64,000 bases of DNA from Aquanectria penicillioides (taxonomy: Eukaryota; Ascomycota; Sordariomycetes; Hypocreales; Nectriaceae). Positions 47,789 to 57,951 of this stretch are shown piece by piece. The stretch lies in contig PYIU01000002.1 in NCBI GenBank assembly GCA_003415625.1, forward strand, positions 1,178,001 to 1,242,000, in the 5' to 3' direction. Both the position numbers and the translations under genes were made by a program. The notes under the pieces were generated by a model. It was not told the DNA's origin. It ran no database searches and was given only the letters and a program-made list of their open reading frames with translations. Position 1 is the stretch's first letter; each line of letters opens with the position of its first letter.

Positions 47789-48170
47789 TGTATTGGTAAA
47801 TAGGGACACTAGCCAAAATATACACCCTACCTAAAAGGGTATAGGGTAAGTAGGTTCGGTTAAAGACCGAATAGCCTTTTTAAGTAGCTGCAAATAATTT
47901 AGAAGAGTGTTAAAGCATTTAATTGAATGCTTTAAAGTGTCCCTTAAAGAAAAGAAAGAAAGAAAATAGGGCAGAAAGTTATAAATAAAGTAATGTTATA
48001 AGGGGCTGCATTAGGACTTCAATAGGGTCTAAATGCAAGGAATTTAGAATTTCAAAAATAAAAATTGGTTGGAGAAAACTGTCTGTTTATTTCCTATGTC
48101 TTTAAGGTCCCTTTTATCTTCCTGACCAACCTAATGATAGATTGATCCACATTACCCTAGACCCCAACTT
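47789..48170 (-). repeat. LTR, upstream copy (5' LTR in element orientation)
   Basis: Same length as the other LTR and less mutated towards its outer end (for example accccaactt here against atcctaattt in the other). The element's genes are read leftward from it. Confidence 0.9.
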
Positions 48171-49249
48171 AATAGCTAGAATATTATTAATATAGCCCTT
48201 AGGGCTAGTTGTAATAATTATATTCTTATTAAGATTATTTAAAAACTAACTAGCCAAAAGCTAAATACTAAAAATAATTAAAAATAGTAAAATAACCTTT
48301 TTAATTAAAGATATTACTTTAATATTAATTATAAATAAAGTCTTATATAGATTAATTAGGATTGGCTAATTAATCTTTAGAAAAGTCTAAACTAAAGTGC
48401 CTTTCTAAAGATATTTAACTTAAAAGCCTATTTTATTAAAATTCTATATATTTTTATATTTAATATTATTATCTTTAATAAATTCACTTTAGCTAAAAAA
48501 AAAGGCTTTAATATAGGTATAGTTATATATTGATTTTTAAGCTATATTAAGAGCTATAGACTTTTAGATATAAAAATATATTTTATATTGCTTTATAAAC
48601 CTATAAGCCCATTTTCGTAATGTTATAGGCTTGCAATTAATAGCTATAAGGATAGTATTTATATAATATTAAAGGGCCTAACTTTATATATAGTGGCCTT
48701 ATGTAATGCAGCAGTGCGCCTAATAGAGTATAGCTTGCTTTTATTTTAGGGATAAAAGAGACTAATTGCTATTATTTTTAGTATATAGCCCCCTCCCTTT
48801 TACCTAGCTATAAAGTCTTAAATATAGGATTGTAAGTGCCTTTACTGTTTTTATAATACTTTTATAATATCCTTTCTTATATAATTCTATAGCCGCAAGA
48901 GTGCATTATTTAAGGGTTTTAAATTAATTGCGCAAAAAAATAGGCAAGTTAATGCTAAAATTAATCTATCTTTAGACTATAGATAATTTATTATTTAAAG
49001 TATTTATATTTAAACTTATATTAAGATTAAATATAAATTGCAATTATTATAGTATTATAAAATAATAGTAATTTTATTGTATTCTATGCAAAATACAGTT
49101 ATATATAGTAATATAGGGTAATTTAGTATTAATAATAGTATATTAGTATAACTAATAGGGCTTGTATTATAAGAAATAGAGATATAAAGGAAAATATAGT
49201 AACCTAAGCTCTTTAGTAAAATAGCAGGAGACCAGTGTTACTTTATTTT

Positions 49250-49340
49250 TTTGCAAATCAACGTCCCTTTTGCAAATCAATGGCCCCCCGTGACTGAGAA
49301 TCTGTCACGGGGGAGGGGTCGGTTTAGAGATCCCCCCTAG
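49250..49340 (-). repeat. right terminal inverted repeat
   Basis: Read on the minus strand it starts CTAGGGGGGATCTCTAAACC. It appears closer to the original sequence than the left copy, because its internal palindrome is perfect (CCCCCGTGAC and GTCACGGGGG around a 9-base loop) and both TTGATTTGCAAA copies are intact. Confidence 0.93.
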
Positions 49341-49709
49341 TACCCGTGAGGGGTAACGCTCAGCATACCGCAAAGAGATTGCGCCAGCATGCGAACCGCC
49401 CATCAGAACAGGGATGGTTTCTAATTTGAGATGGGTACGGAGATGTTCAATGTCCTCTGCCATGGTTTTGGCTGTCATCGTTGATGGATCTTCCGGTTTG
49501 CTAGAGCCCCCATTCCCGCGTGGTTCGAAATATAGAACTGTGTTATGCTTCTCAAGGTGAGGACCCATACCATTCCAGAGATAGCTACCTGGCATTCCCC
49601 AGCCCACTGATTGGATAATCATGAGTGGACCAGTTCCCCGAACGAGGTAGTGGAAGCGGACTCCATCAGCCTCAAAGAAGTGGTCGCCTTGAGATAGTGG
49701 TGCACTCAT
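49341..49709 (-). pseudogene. 5' half of the split alpha/beta hydrolase gene
   Basis: The ATG at 49709 opens 123 intact codons that end at the TA insertion site. They contain the N-terminal cap-strand motif (FHYLVRGTGPLMIIQ), the oxyanion-side FEPRGNGGSS and the nucleophile elbow MGGSHAGA with predicted Ser106. The rest of the protein lies at 33588-34111. Read through into the element, the frame ends after about ten foreign residues. A truncated product, if made, would lack the acid and the histidine and should be inactive. Confidence 0.85.
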
Positions 49710-52004
49710 GTTGGAGTCTTGAAGGATAAACTGGGAGCTTCTTGCGTTGAGGATGTCCTTACTCAAGTCTTATGTTAAGTCTCAGCTGAGTGTGTATTGC
49801 AGCCATGAAATCGAGCCTGCTGTTCTATTTCAAGGTTTCTCGGCGACTTCATAGTTTCCAGTTCATATTGAAAATGGATGCTCCCGAACTAGCCGAAGAA
49901 TCTGACTCAGATCTTGCGGGGCTCGCCTATGCCTATGCAAACGGTTCAAGACTGTAGCAAAGTATAGTACTATTTTACTAACACCATCTCGTCAAAATGC
50001 AAGAACCAATGGATTCGGAGTATACATAAGTTCTTTGCATCTGACTCAGCGCAAATTGCACATCTTTTTGGTTCGCAAAACATTCGACAAATAGGACATA
50101 GTTGGCAATAATTGAAAGAGACTAGCATTTCGAGCACTATATTCGCCTAGCTGAAAGAAGTAATAGCTAGAAATTTGCAGTGAGGGTGTCTTTCTGGATT
50201 GTCCCAAACCCGTCCCGGGCTCAATGTCTACCTCTCAACTGGCTTTCTTGCATTTTATTTATCCCATGTCAATTTACATGGTTTCAAATGAGACAAAAAC
50301 CCTGAACTGAATTCCGACTCTCTACCAAACTAATTTGGAGGCCTTCTCAACGCGCTGCGTGATTGTACTCCCTTGCCAAAGTGCATCCCATCTCCCCAAA
50401 TAGCATGTTCCGTGTGTAGTTGATCTAAATGAATCGAAACCGACGTTGTTTACCTTCAATTTTTACGTTATAGTTTCACCATCCAGTATTTTGCCTTGAA
50501 TTCTGAAGCATCTGTTTCGGCCTCATCATACTGACGTTTACAGGCTAAATAATATATTACAGACAGAACAAAGCAAAAGCCCCATTGACAAGGAGCAAGA
50601 TAGTGTACAAAATTACTCGACAGAAACATAAATGCTTGTCATGGTATGCATCGGTAATAGACTGGAACCAACTCGCTTTTGTGTTAACATGACGATATCT
50701 TACCTCTCAGCGTGTCGAAGGATCCCAGCCCTGGAATGGTTTCTTATTGGCTGGACTGATAAGTCCTCAAAATGCACGTTCAAACCTAGGAAATGGGCTT
50801 AACTGCAAGTTTGCCATGGTTTTGGAGAAATAAGGAGCGAGTGGACCAGCGCGCAACAGCACCTGAGATCGTGCCATGCCAGACCAACCCAGCAAAATTA
50901 GAAGATGAATCGAAGGTAGATCTTTAACTTAACTTGACTCCTTTTTCGAGCGGGGTTCTGCCTTGATTCTTGGATCTTATTGCCTTGGCGCACTATGCGC
51001 CAAACCCCTGTGTCTTGCCTTGGGCTTTGATTGCACGCCGAGCTGCAATAACCGCTCACCTGATGTATGAGGGGCCAAATATTGTAGGCCTCTCTAACTC
51101 AGCCAACCAGGCCCCGATCATCTGCACTTGAAGTGCATTTTGGTTAACCACGTCGTAGCAGTGGTTGTCGAATCGGCGCATATCTCATCCGAGACAGGAT
51201 ATCAGTGCAGGGCCAATATTTATACGGGTCTCCCTCGCTAGTTCATCTCCCCTCACTTTGCACACCTCTCCTACCAAAACCTACCGCCCAATAATCTTTT
51301 TCACCAAGAACCTCTTGACTTCTGCTTGCACTTCCAACCTATTGACCGATACCCTGGTGGGGTGTACACCACCCTTGGGGCGGTGCCAATGGTGCCGCCT
51401 CGGTGAATGTGTACGCTCCACCAGGTTTCCTTCACGATCGCACCTCCGGAAGCTGCTTTATTCCTTCACGATAAGGAATCCCAAAATCGGCTGTGCATTT
51501 CATTCCTCTTTGCCATTGTCACCTATTCACTTCACCAACTTGAGGTTATTGAGCTATCTGTACACCCATAATTCCATTTTGTCAATCTTGTGTCTGCACC
51601 CAACTTTTAGGCCTGCCCAGAACACGGAAGTTGCTTTCATTAGCTGCTGGATGCCATGTTCAATGCGCGGGCCTAAAAGTTGGGAGCCGATACTGTTCGG
51701 CAAGATGGAATTCTCAGTTTGCAAGGATCTCGAAGCACAGTTGCCGAAAGGAAGGGGCAATGGTAGTGAATATGTATGCTGCCATTTTGGTACCATGTAT
51801 GTTTCGATTTGGTTCTTAATGGAATCTTCAAAGGCTGACTCTCCAAGATAGACAGTATGCCGGACCTGGATAAGTCAGGAAAAGGTCCAATACCCGATCG
51901 GACGATACACGATCAGAAAATCTACAGCTTCACCACCCGTACTCAACGCAACATTACCAATTGTTTCAGCGGAGGTAATCCCCACGCTACTCTCATATTT
52001 TAAT
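49710..52004. other. intergenic, including leader of the zinc-finger gene
   Basis: Contains the hydrolase promoter side (49.7-50.5 kb) and AT-moderate DNA. A 228-codon frame at 51165-51851 has no domain, overlaps a large inverted repeat and is best seen as the leader or promoter of the zinc-finger gene. Confidence 0.45.
51570..51712. repeat. imperfect 44-bp inverted repeat
   Basis: The left arm (51570-51613) and right arm (51670-51712) pair at both ends: CCCAACTTTTAGGCC with GGCCTAAAAGTTGGG (15 of 15), and AATTCCATTTTG with CAAGATGGAATT (one wobble). The stretch between these two blocks is unpaired on both arms and has about the same length. The loop is 56 bases. It lies 300-430 bases upstream of the zinc-finger ATG. 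Confidence 0.85.
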
Positions 52005-52953
52005 ATGAATTACACTACGGAACTGGGTATGGACGAAGAAATCGCCCCAGACCAGTCCAAGACACCCTATGAGGGTACATTCTCGAACGACGACACTTGG
52101 ACCTACGGACTACTTCAGGGTTGGGTCGATACCCCATTTGATGATCTCACCATGGATTCCGAACTGGAAATAATGTCTTATTCAATCACATCACAGCTGA
52201 ACCATAACTTCGACGACTCTAATGCTTCATCACCAGGACCAGGCTCGTGCTTCGGCGCGGGCGACGCAAACGAGTTCATAAATCTACGAGATCTAGTACC
52301 ATACCAATTCCCCCAGAGTTCTAACATTGATTCAGAATTCTTAACAATGTCAGATTTCGAGCTTTCTACCTCGTTTTCTACTAGTACATGCAATGGTTCA
52401 TCACCTAACCGACCGGGAGTTGAGTTGGACCTATCATATCCTACTCCCCTAAGGTCGCCACCATCGTTGTCCATGTTGTCTGGTTCTGTTTCCAGCTCAT
52501 CACAGCTACCTTACCTTGACTCGCCAGCAGTATCCATTGGCGCAAGCTGGGCTAGTTATTCTACGCCAAGTATGGTTTCCGACAAAGATGGAAGTCAATC
52601 CTCGGAAACGGGGAAGAAATCCAAGGCTCCGAGGGCTAAGAAGAAAAAGAATCGACCATGTGATATTCGGTACGTAAAACTACAAATATTTAAATTCAAC
52701 CGCTAACAGGGTTCCCAGGCGCGAAATCAGAAAGGTTGATAAACCTGAAATTTGCCCGGTGTGCTCAAAGGGCCATGCGTGGAAGCGCGATCTTAACCGT
52801 CACTTGACGAACCATCACCCAGGCACAGCCATATCTATGGGCTTGTCCCTGGAAAAGCTAAAGTGTGAATACCATGGTTGTACTAAAACGTTCAAGAGGA
52901 AAGATCATAAAAAGCGACATCAAAACAAGCAACATGGAGGCAACAGGATGTAG
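52005..52953 (+). CDS. C2H2 zinc-finger protein
   Basis: Two exons, 52005-52669 and 52719-52953, joined over a 49-base intron, giving 299 residues. The first 200 residues are acidic and Ser/Thr/Pro-rich, as in activation regions. A basic stretch (KKSKAPRAKKKKNR) that could serve as a nuclear localisation signal precedes two C-terminal fingers: CPVCSKGHAWKRDLNRHLTNHH and CEYHGCTKTFKRKDHKKRHQ. The intron sits directly before the fingers; reading through it would stop the protein before them. A role as sequence-specific transcription factor is inferred from the architecture. Targets are unknown, and the neighbours give no clue. Confidence 0.85.
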
Positions 52954-53611
52954 TTTGGAACCGTATTCACTCTATTTCATTTTATGTCGTTCAAGGCCAA
53001 AATATTGGGCCTTGGAGCTTTGAGAATGGTTAAAATAGTTCTGGTTCGAAATATAGGTCTTTATTTATTTCTACGGTTGCTTGGTCAACATTAGACGACC
53101 GATTGCCAGATCTCAAGCACCTTTGCTTCCCTGGGTAAGGCCCTTTTCACTCTCCACACCACAGGTCAGATCTGTGAGACGACCAGTCGCTGTGATACGC
53201 TAGGCTTAGTGGTATTTGTCCCTTGGCCTTATCCCCTTCAACAAGCGCAGGCAGCACTAGGCAGCCGAGGCTGTAGGATCCCGGCCTCAGCGCTCCATTC
53301 AAGTTCAAGCTGAGCTCGTGGCGTTGTTTGATTTGCTCCCGCCCACACCCAACCTCCCACTATTATTGATAGAGTATCTCTGATGACCTGCTCACTCGGG
53401 CTAAATTATGTCCCGAGTGTCTGTCGTGGGCCTCCCACAAGAACCCTGTCATGCCAGACACGGGCTGTCTTCTCGGCCGCGCCATGGCTCGGTGGTGGTT
53501 GAAGGCCTCTTTCTCAAACGGTTCAAATACAGACAGAAGGCCAGCCCAACTTCGCGAGAATTTTATTCAACTACTTGAATCCTCAAAGGTCCTCTTCATC
53601 AATTTCCCAAA
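52954..53611. other. intergenic, promoter side of the next gene
   Basis: About 660 bases without a frame of note. The last 100 bases include an A/C-rich leader before the ATG at 53612. Confidence 0.5.
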
Positions 53612-56076
53612 ATGAGTCAAGCTGCAAGCTCTCAGTACCATCACTTCGTTCCACAGTTCTTGCTAAAGAACTTTTCCCATCCATACAAACCCCCAGATGA
53701 ACCCGGCAAAAAGTCGAAGAAATCCAAGAAAAAGTTCAAAAAGGGAATGTTTCCAGGAGATCCTGTCGTCCGCCATGTCGACCTTTTTGCTGATCCCTAC
53801 ATCATTTGCGAAAAGCCGAGAAAACGGATTCTTGGCAATTCAGACATGTACAAAGACACCAGGCAGCCAACCCAGAAGCAGCAGCATGTTGAAGAGATGC
53901 TCTCTAAGCTAGAATCTCAGGCCAGTATCATTTTTCAGAAGATCACCAAGGCATATGATCAGCATGAACAAGGCCTGTGGCTTACTCGTGGGGAGAGAGA
54001 CCTCATCCGCAAGTTTTTGTTCATCCTCAAGTATCGCGGCTCTACTTTCCACCGCCGCTTCTACCACGATATTACAGACAATTACGAGGCAAACGATCGA
54101 GAGGTGTTACTGGACTACATGTCAAAGAAAGGTTATACTCGGCCAATCGATGTCTGGTTTGACAACTTGAAGACTATTATCGAGCTTCAGATGGATCCAG
54201 AAAAGCGCTGGGTCCATGAATTACCCAAAAAAATGTTCCCAGGCGACGCCATGTGGTTCGTTACACATTGCGAAGGCATGTACATGTCGATCTGCACTCC
54301 AGATGACGAATGTTTGGAGTTCATCCTTACTGATAACAGCTACAACATTTTTGAGGGACCCAGTTCCTTTGTGACAGACGAGACAACTGGCGATCTGAAA
54401 GGAACAGCCTATACTCCCCTACACGAGTTTGCTCCTATTTCTCCAAAGTTGATGATCGTTCTACGAAGCTTTGTTCTCCCTGTACCTGAGGAAGACGCTA
54501 GCGAAGGAGTGAGGAGAGATCGTCTTTGGGGCCGAGCCATAGCACTTGATGATGTTTATAAAGCTGAAGTCAAATCACTCCTAGCTGATCTTCCTATTGC
54601 GAAAGCACGCAACAACTACTCAAGAGTCACAGATGACGGCGTTCGTCTTCTCGACGGTGAGGATGGTAGGAAACGCAGAAACCACAGGTTTCTATTCAAA
54701 TTCTTTCCCATAAAACCCAATCAAGTTCATCTGATCAATGCCTTGTTCTTTGACAATGCAAAGGTGTGCTCCAGTATTGTCTTTGAATCGGAAGCAGCAT
54801 TCCGCCAGACTCTGGAATGGTACTTGACAGCACCATGCTCAATTGGGAAAAGGTGCTCAGACGCAATCGATGATCCTCTACTCATATATCTCAAGAAGTT
54901 GGCAGTTCTATCTGCCAGTCTTGGGTCGGATCAGGAGCCAATCTGGGAAACTATATCATTTCCTTCGATGCCAGACTATGAGCATTTTCTTCGGTTACAT
55001 AACCATGAACATATCCTCCAGGATAAAATCATAACAGAAGATGCTCCAGAGGAAGCGGGAACTTTTCTGAAAGTTTACTGGGGACTGGGTATACATCCTA
55101 TTAATCGCATCTAATCGGGATCTTTCTAACTTGAGATACAGGTGGATCGACAATGACTCTCATGGATGACTTGCAACAAACAACTTCAATGTGGAAACTC
55201 CGAGTCAAGATCGATTCTTGGTCTAAAGGGATTGATGAGGGAATTAGAAGTCGCAACAGGAAACTTCTGATAGATGCGTACCTAAGACTCCCGCCAACTC
55301 GAGTCTGGATGTACTTGAAAAAAATGAGGTTTGCCATTCATCAGCTAGGTTCTCCTCAGCCCACTCGCGACCCAAATTTGAAGCCGACCACCGATGATCC
55401 ATACCCCGGGTTCATGGATCAACCTGAAGATGTTATTGCTCGCGGCAAGTTCAATCATTTTTTTCTACTATTGGGACATTCTAATGGTTTTTCTAGCGCG
55501 CGGCATCTTCAAACGCGAGAAACTGTCTGCAATTATGTACCAGGTGGTATTAAACGACACCAAGATAGAAATGAAACCTAGGGTAAACCCTTGGACTGGA
55601 GAGTTGCCTCCAGAAGAGATCTCGCGACTATACAGGAAGTTCGCTTTCGATGGCCCAGGTAAGGTTTCCCGCTCTTGACTACACTGCATGGCATATTGAT
55701 TGACATCATAACTAGGGTACATTCGGGATTGTGGTATGACATCTGAGTCCCAGTCTGCAACACTTTTACTAACTCATTTGCAGGAATCTATGAAATCGAA
55801 AAGCTGGCCATCATGACACAACGAGATATCATTCGCTCTCGCCTATGGGATGTACCGTTTTTCGAAGACTCGTTTTTGGATGACGGGGAAAAGATTGAAA
55901 CGGCCACAAGAATAGCTATCAGAGAAATGTTTACTGAAGTGCTCAAGGAGAAGGTAGAACCGAAGCTATTAGAAGAACTTGAGCAAGTCTTTTTCGAACT
56001 CGCATATCCAATTCCCGAGATTGGGATGGGAGTGACGGATGAGGAGGTTGACGAGCCATTTCCATTTGTTTTCTAG
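53612..56076 (+). CDS. DUF4238-like protein
   Basis: Five exons: 53612-55088, 55142-55444, 55497-55658, 55716-55733 and 55784-56076, giving 750 residues. The opening YHHFVPQFLLKNFS is the hallmark of DUF4238 proteins, whose biochemical role is not established. A lysine-rich insert (KKSKKSKKKFKKG) follows, then helical sequence (QHVEEMLSKLESQASIIFQKI, WLTRGERDLIRKFLFIL) as in that family. The C-terminal 260 residues have no assignment I can make and could be a second domain. Intron 2 is of the GC-AG type (donor G|GCAAGT), and exon 4 has only 18 bases. Both are needed to keep one frame, and the total is an exact multiple of three. No transmembrane segment or signal peptide is seen. Neighbouring genes do not hint at a function. 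Confidence 0.8.
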
Positions 56077-56507
56077 AAAGCATCGGTGCGTTCAATACGA
56101 TTCTTGTCCAATAATTCAGTCACTCAGAAAGCGGGAAAGACATAAAACTAAGATATCTTCAATTCATGGTTCGGGATGAGAGCGAAAGAAATCGCGGTAA
56201 ACGCACAACAACAGCCCTCTTGATGCGAATCAGGGCCTTATAGACCTCAATATCCTGTATTACTCTTAACCGTGGCACAGGTAGACCTTTTGGTGTAGCA
56301 GTCAAGGGTTACCTCCAATTTTCCGCATCACCTCTCTTGACTTTCAGCTAGACGTCATACTCAACAGGCACCTCAATATTCACTAGCTACCAGTAGATGC
56401 TTTCAACAGATTGAATGAGGTCAGTCAAATAATTTCAAGGAGATCGGGATAAAACAGAACAGTTTTCCCACCTCACGACACGCAGTCAGTCCTGTCGTGA
56501 ATCAGGT
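56077..56507. other. convergent intergenic region
   Basis: 3' flanks of the DUF4238-like gene and the GNAT gene meet here; no coding signal. Confidence 0.5.
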
Positions 56508-57017
56508 TCATAAATCCATTCTCCAATATTCCCCCGTCAACTTTTGTCCCCAGCCCTCGTGCTCCTCCGTCTGGACAAGTTCGAACCCTGCCTTCTTGTA
56601 AATTCTTCTGGCCCCTTCCAGTATGCTCTGGGTCCACAGGCTGATCGACTTGTACCCGGCTTCCCTGGCGAATGTGATGCAGTTATTCGCCAGCGTTGTC
56701 CCGACTCCCAACCCGCGCGCATTCTTATCCACCAGCAAGAGGCGGATGCGTGCAGTATCTTTATTCTCTTTGTCGTTGATGAGCATCACACAGCCAAGGA
56801 ATCGGCCTTCCCTCTCAGCAATCCAACATCGCTCCAACTTGGGGTCGAAATTTAAGACGAAGTCGGCAGCGATTTTGGCAGTGTAAGCCTCGCAGCGTTG
56901 GTCCCAGCCGTATTCATTGCAGTACACGAGGCCATGTTGCTGGGTGATGAGGCCAATGTCACCAGGGCGGTGGGTCCGATAAGTTATGGAAGACGTAGAA
57001 GTGCCGTTAGACGCCAT
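56508..57017 (-). CDS. GNAT-family N-acetyltransferase
   Basis: A single-exon frame of 169 residues, a normal size for a stand-alone GNAT domain. Such enzymes move an acetyl group from acetyl-CoA to an amine. The sequence shows the N-terminal strand (YRTHRPGDIGLI), the central strand WIAEREGRFLGCVMLI, the strand IRLLLVDKNARGLGVGTTL with the acetyl-CoA-binding R-G-L-G-V-G loop, and the closing SLWTQSILEGARRIYKKAGFELV. The arrangement resembles the acetyltransferase part of bacterial MarR-GNAT regulators, without the DNA-binding half. The substrate cannot be told. Confidence 0.88.
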   Translation of the reverse strand: MASNGTSTSSITYRTHRPGDIGLITQQHGLVYCNEYGWDQRCEAYTAKIAADFVLNFDPKLERCWIAEREGRFLGCVMLINDKENKDTARIRLLLVDKNARGLGVGTTLANNCITFAREAGYKSISLWTQSILEGARRIYKKAGFELVQTEEHEGWGQKLTGEYWRMDL

Positions 57018-57951
57018 TAGAGCCTAAGATTTCTTGTGCAAAATAACAGAGAAAGGGGAGGAGAGAAAGGGAATTCCCTAACAAATTTTGGTCTATCAAT
57101 TGTTTATTGCCGATGCGCCAAATATCCATCTACTTACATATATTTATGTACGGATATCACAAAGTCTATCTCTATGTCCCATCTGCAAGTCCCATCCGCC
57201 AATGTCAAAGATGTCGAATACAGGGCGTAGCGCCAGATCCAGCACCGACCTTCAGGGCTTAGCCCAGGTTGTTGATTGCTCCCGCCGGCATTTTCATGGC
57301 CAATCATCGCTGCCAGTTGGGTATAATTGCTTCTAAACGCGCCACGCCCTTGGCCGCAATGCCGGAAGTGAGACAGGCCCTCAGATTGTGGGCATGGGTG
57401 CTGATAACGGCTTCATGAACCTTCCACCGCTTTCTCGTCGTTCCGGTATTCCCGTTCTCATAGCTTGAAGCAATGCAAGTTGCGCGAAACCCAGAAGAAA
57501 CTCCACCTTGTCATAGACATTTATCCGGGTAGAGACGCATGGATCGGATGAGAATGTCCCTTACCGTCAAGAAACGTGCCGGCTTCAAAGGAGTATACTC
57601 GGGCTCCAAATATGGCCTTGAGATAAGCGATAAGCACTTCACCAACACTCCAAAGTACTACGGTATGGCATGGCTTTGAAGAGAACTCCACGTGTCTGGA
57701 GAGTTTGGGATCCCGCATAAAATAGACGAGGTGATAGGTATAGAGCCTGTTGTAGCAGTATGATATTTTAGATGTTCTCACTGTGATCATATGTCCAATT
57801 CCCTCAGGCTGATAAAAGAATAACCGCAACTAACTTTACATTCAATCCTACAAGAAATTTATTAGGTGTGGTATTACATGGAGTTCTAGTGTCTATCCTG
57901 CCAATGAGCATCGAGGCCGTTTTCTTCATCACTTCAACTTCCTCGTTCATC
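57018..57951. other. intergenic with a possible BTB-domain relic
   Basis: The minus strand at about 57304-57470 stays open and reads RKRWKVHEAVISTHAHNLRACL, like the start of a BTB/POZ domain (F-x-V-H-K-x-V-L). There is no start, the frame ends at 57304, and the upstream sequence is out of frame. If real it is a dead fragment. Confidence 0.3.

Larger units (their letters stand above)
35760..48170 (-). mobile_element. Ty3/gypsy-type LTR retrotransposon, RIP-degraded
   Basis: Two direct repeats of 382 bases (35760-36141 and 47789-48170) enclose 11.6 kb. Both are flanked externally by AATAG (35755-35759 and 48171-48175), a probable five-base target duplication. Coding traces on the minus strand run in the order gag zinc knuckle (about 45.84 kb), protease/RT junction-like ILGMPF (44.45 kb), reverse transcriptase (43.5 kb) and integrase (41.6 kb). 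RT before integrase defines the Ty3/gypsy order. All are broken by stops. The total length of 12.4 kb is long for the group, and 36.2-41.4 kb holds nothing identifiable, so extra insertions may be present. The exact LTR ends are uncertain by a few bases, since the outer ends are not a clean TG/CA pair. Confidence 0.85.
34112..49340. mobile_element. TIR transposon with nested LTR retrotransposon, RIP-degraded
   Basis: A 15,229-base block is bounded by inverted repeats of about 91-92 bases and flanked by TA on both sides (34110-34111 and 49341-49342). Removing the block and one TA restores the reading frame of the hydrolase, which proves the boundaries. Outer-element DNA (34112-35759 and 48171-49340, about 2.8 kb) has no readable transposase. 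TA duplication and long inverted repeats fit a Tc1/mariner-like or related DNA transposon (inference). The interior is extremely AT-rich, with almost no frame over 60 codons on either strand, the usual result of RIP. The single-copy hydrolase flanks are not affected. Confidence 0.9.

Noticed and set aside
34112..49340. AT-rich block as a centromere or mitochondrial insertion
   Set aside because: Inverted ends, a TA duplication, two LTRs and gag/RT/integrase traces show nested transposons instead.
51165..51851. A 228-codon frame upstream of the zinc-finger gene
   Set aside because: Low-complexity Ser/Leu/Thr composition, no domain, and it crosses a large inverted repeat. Probably leader or promoter.
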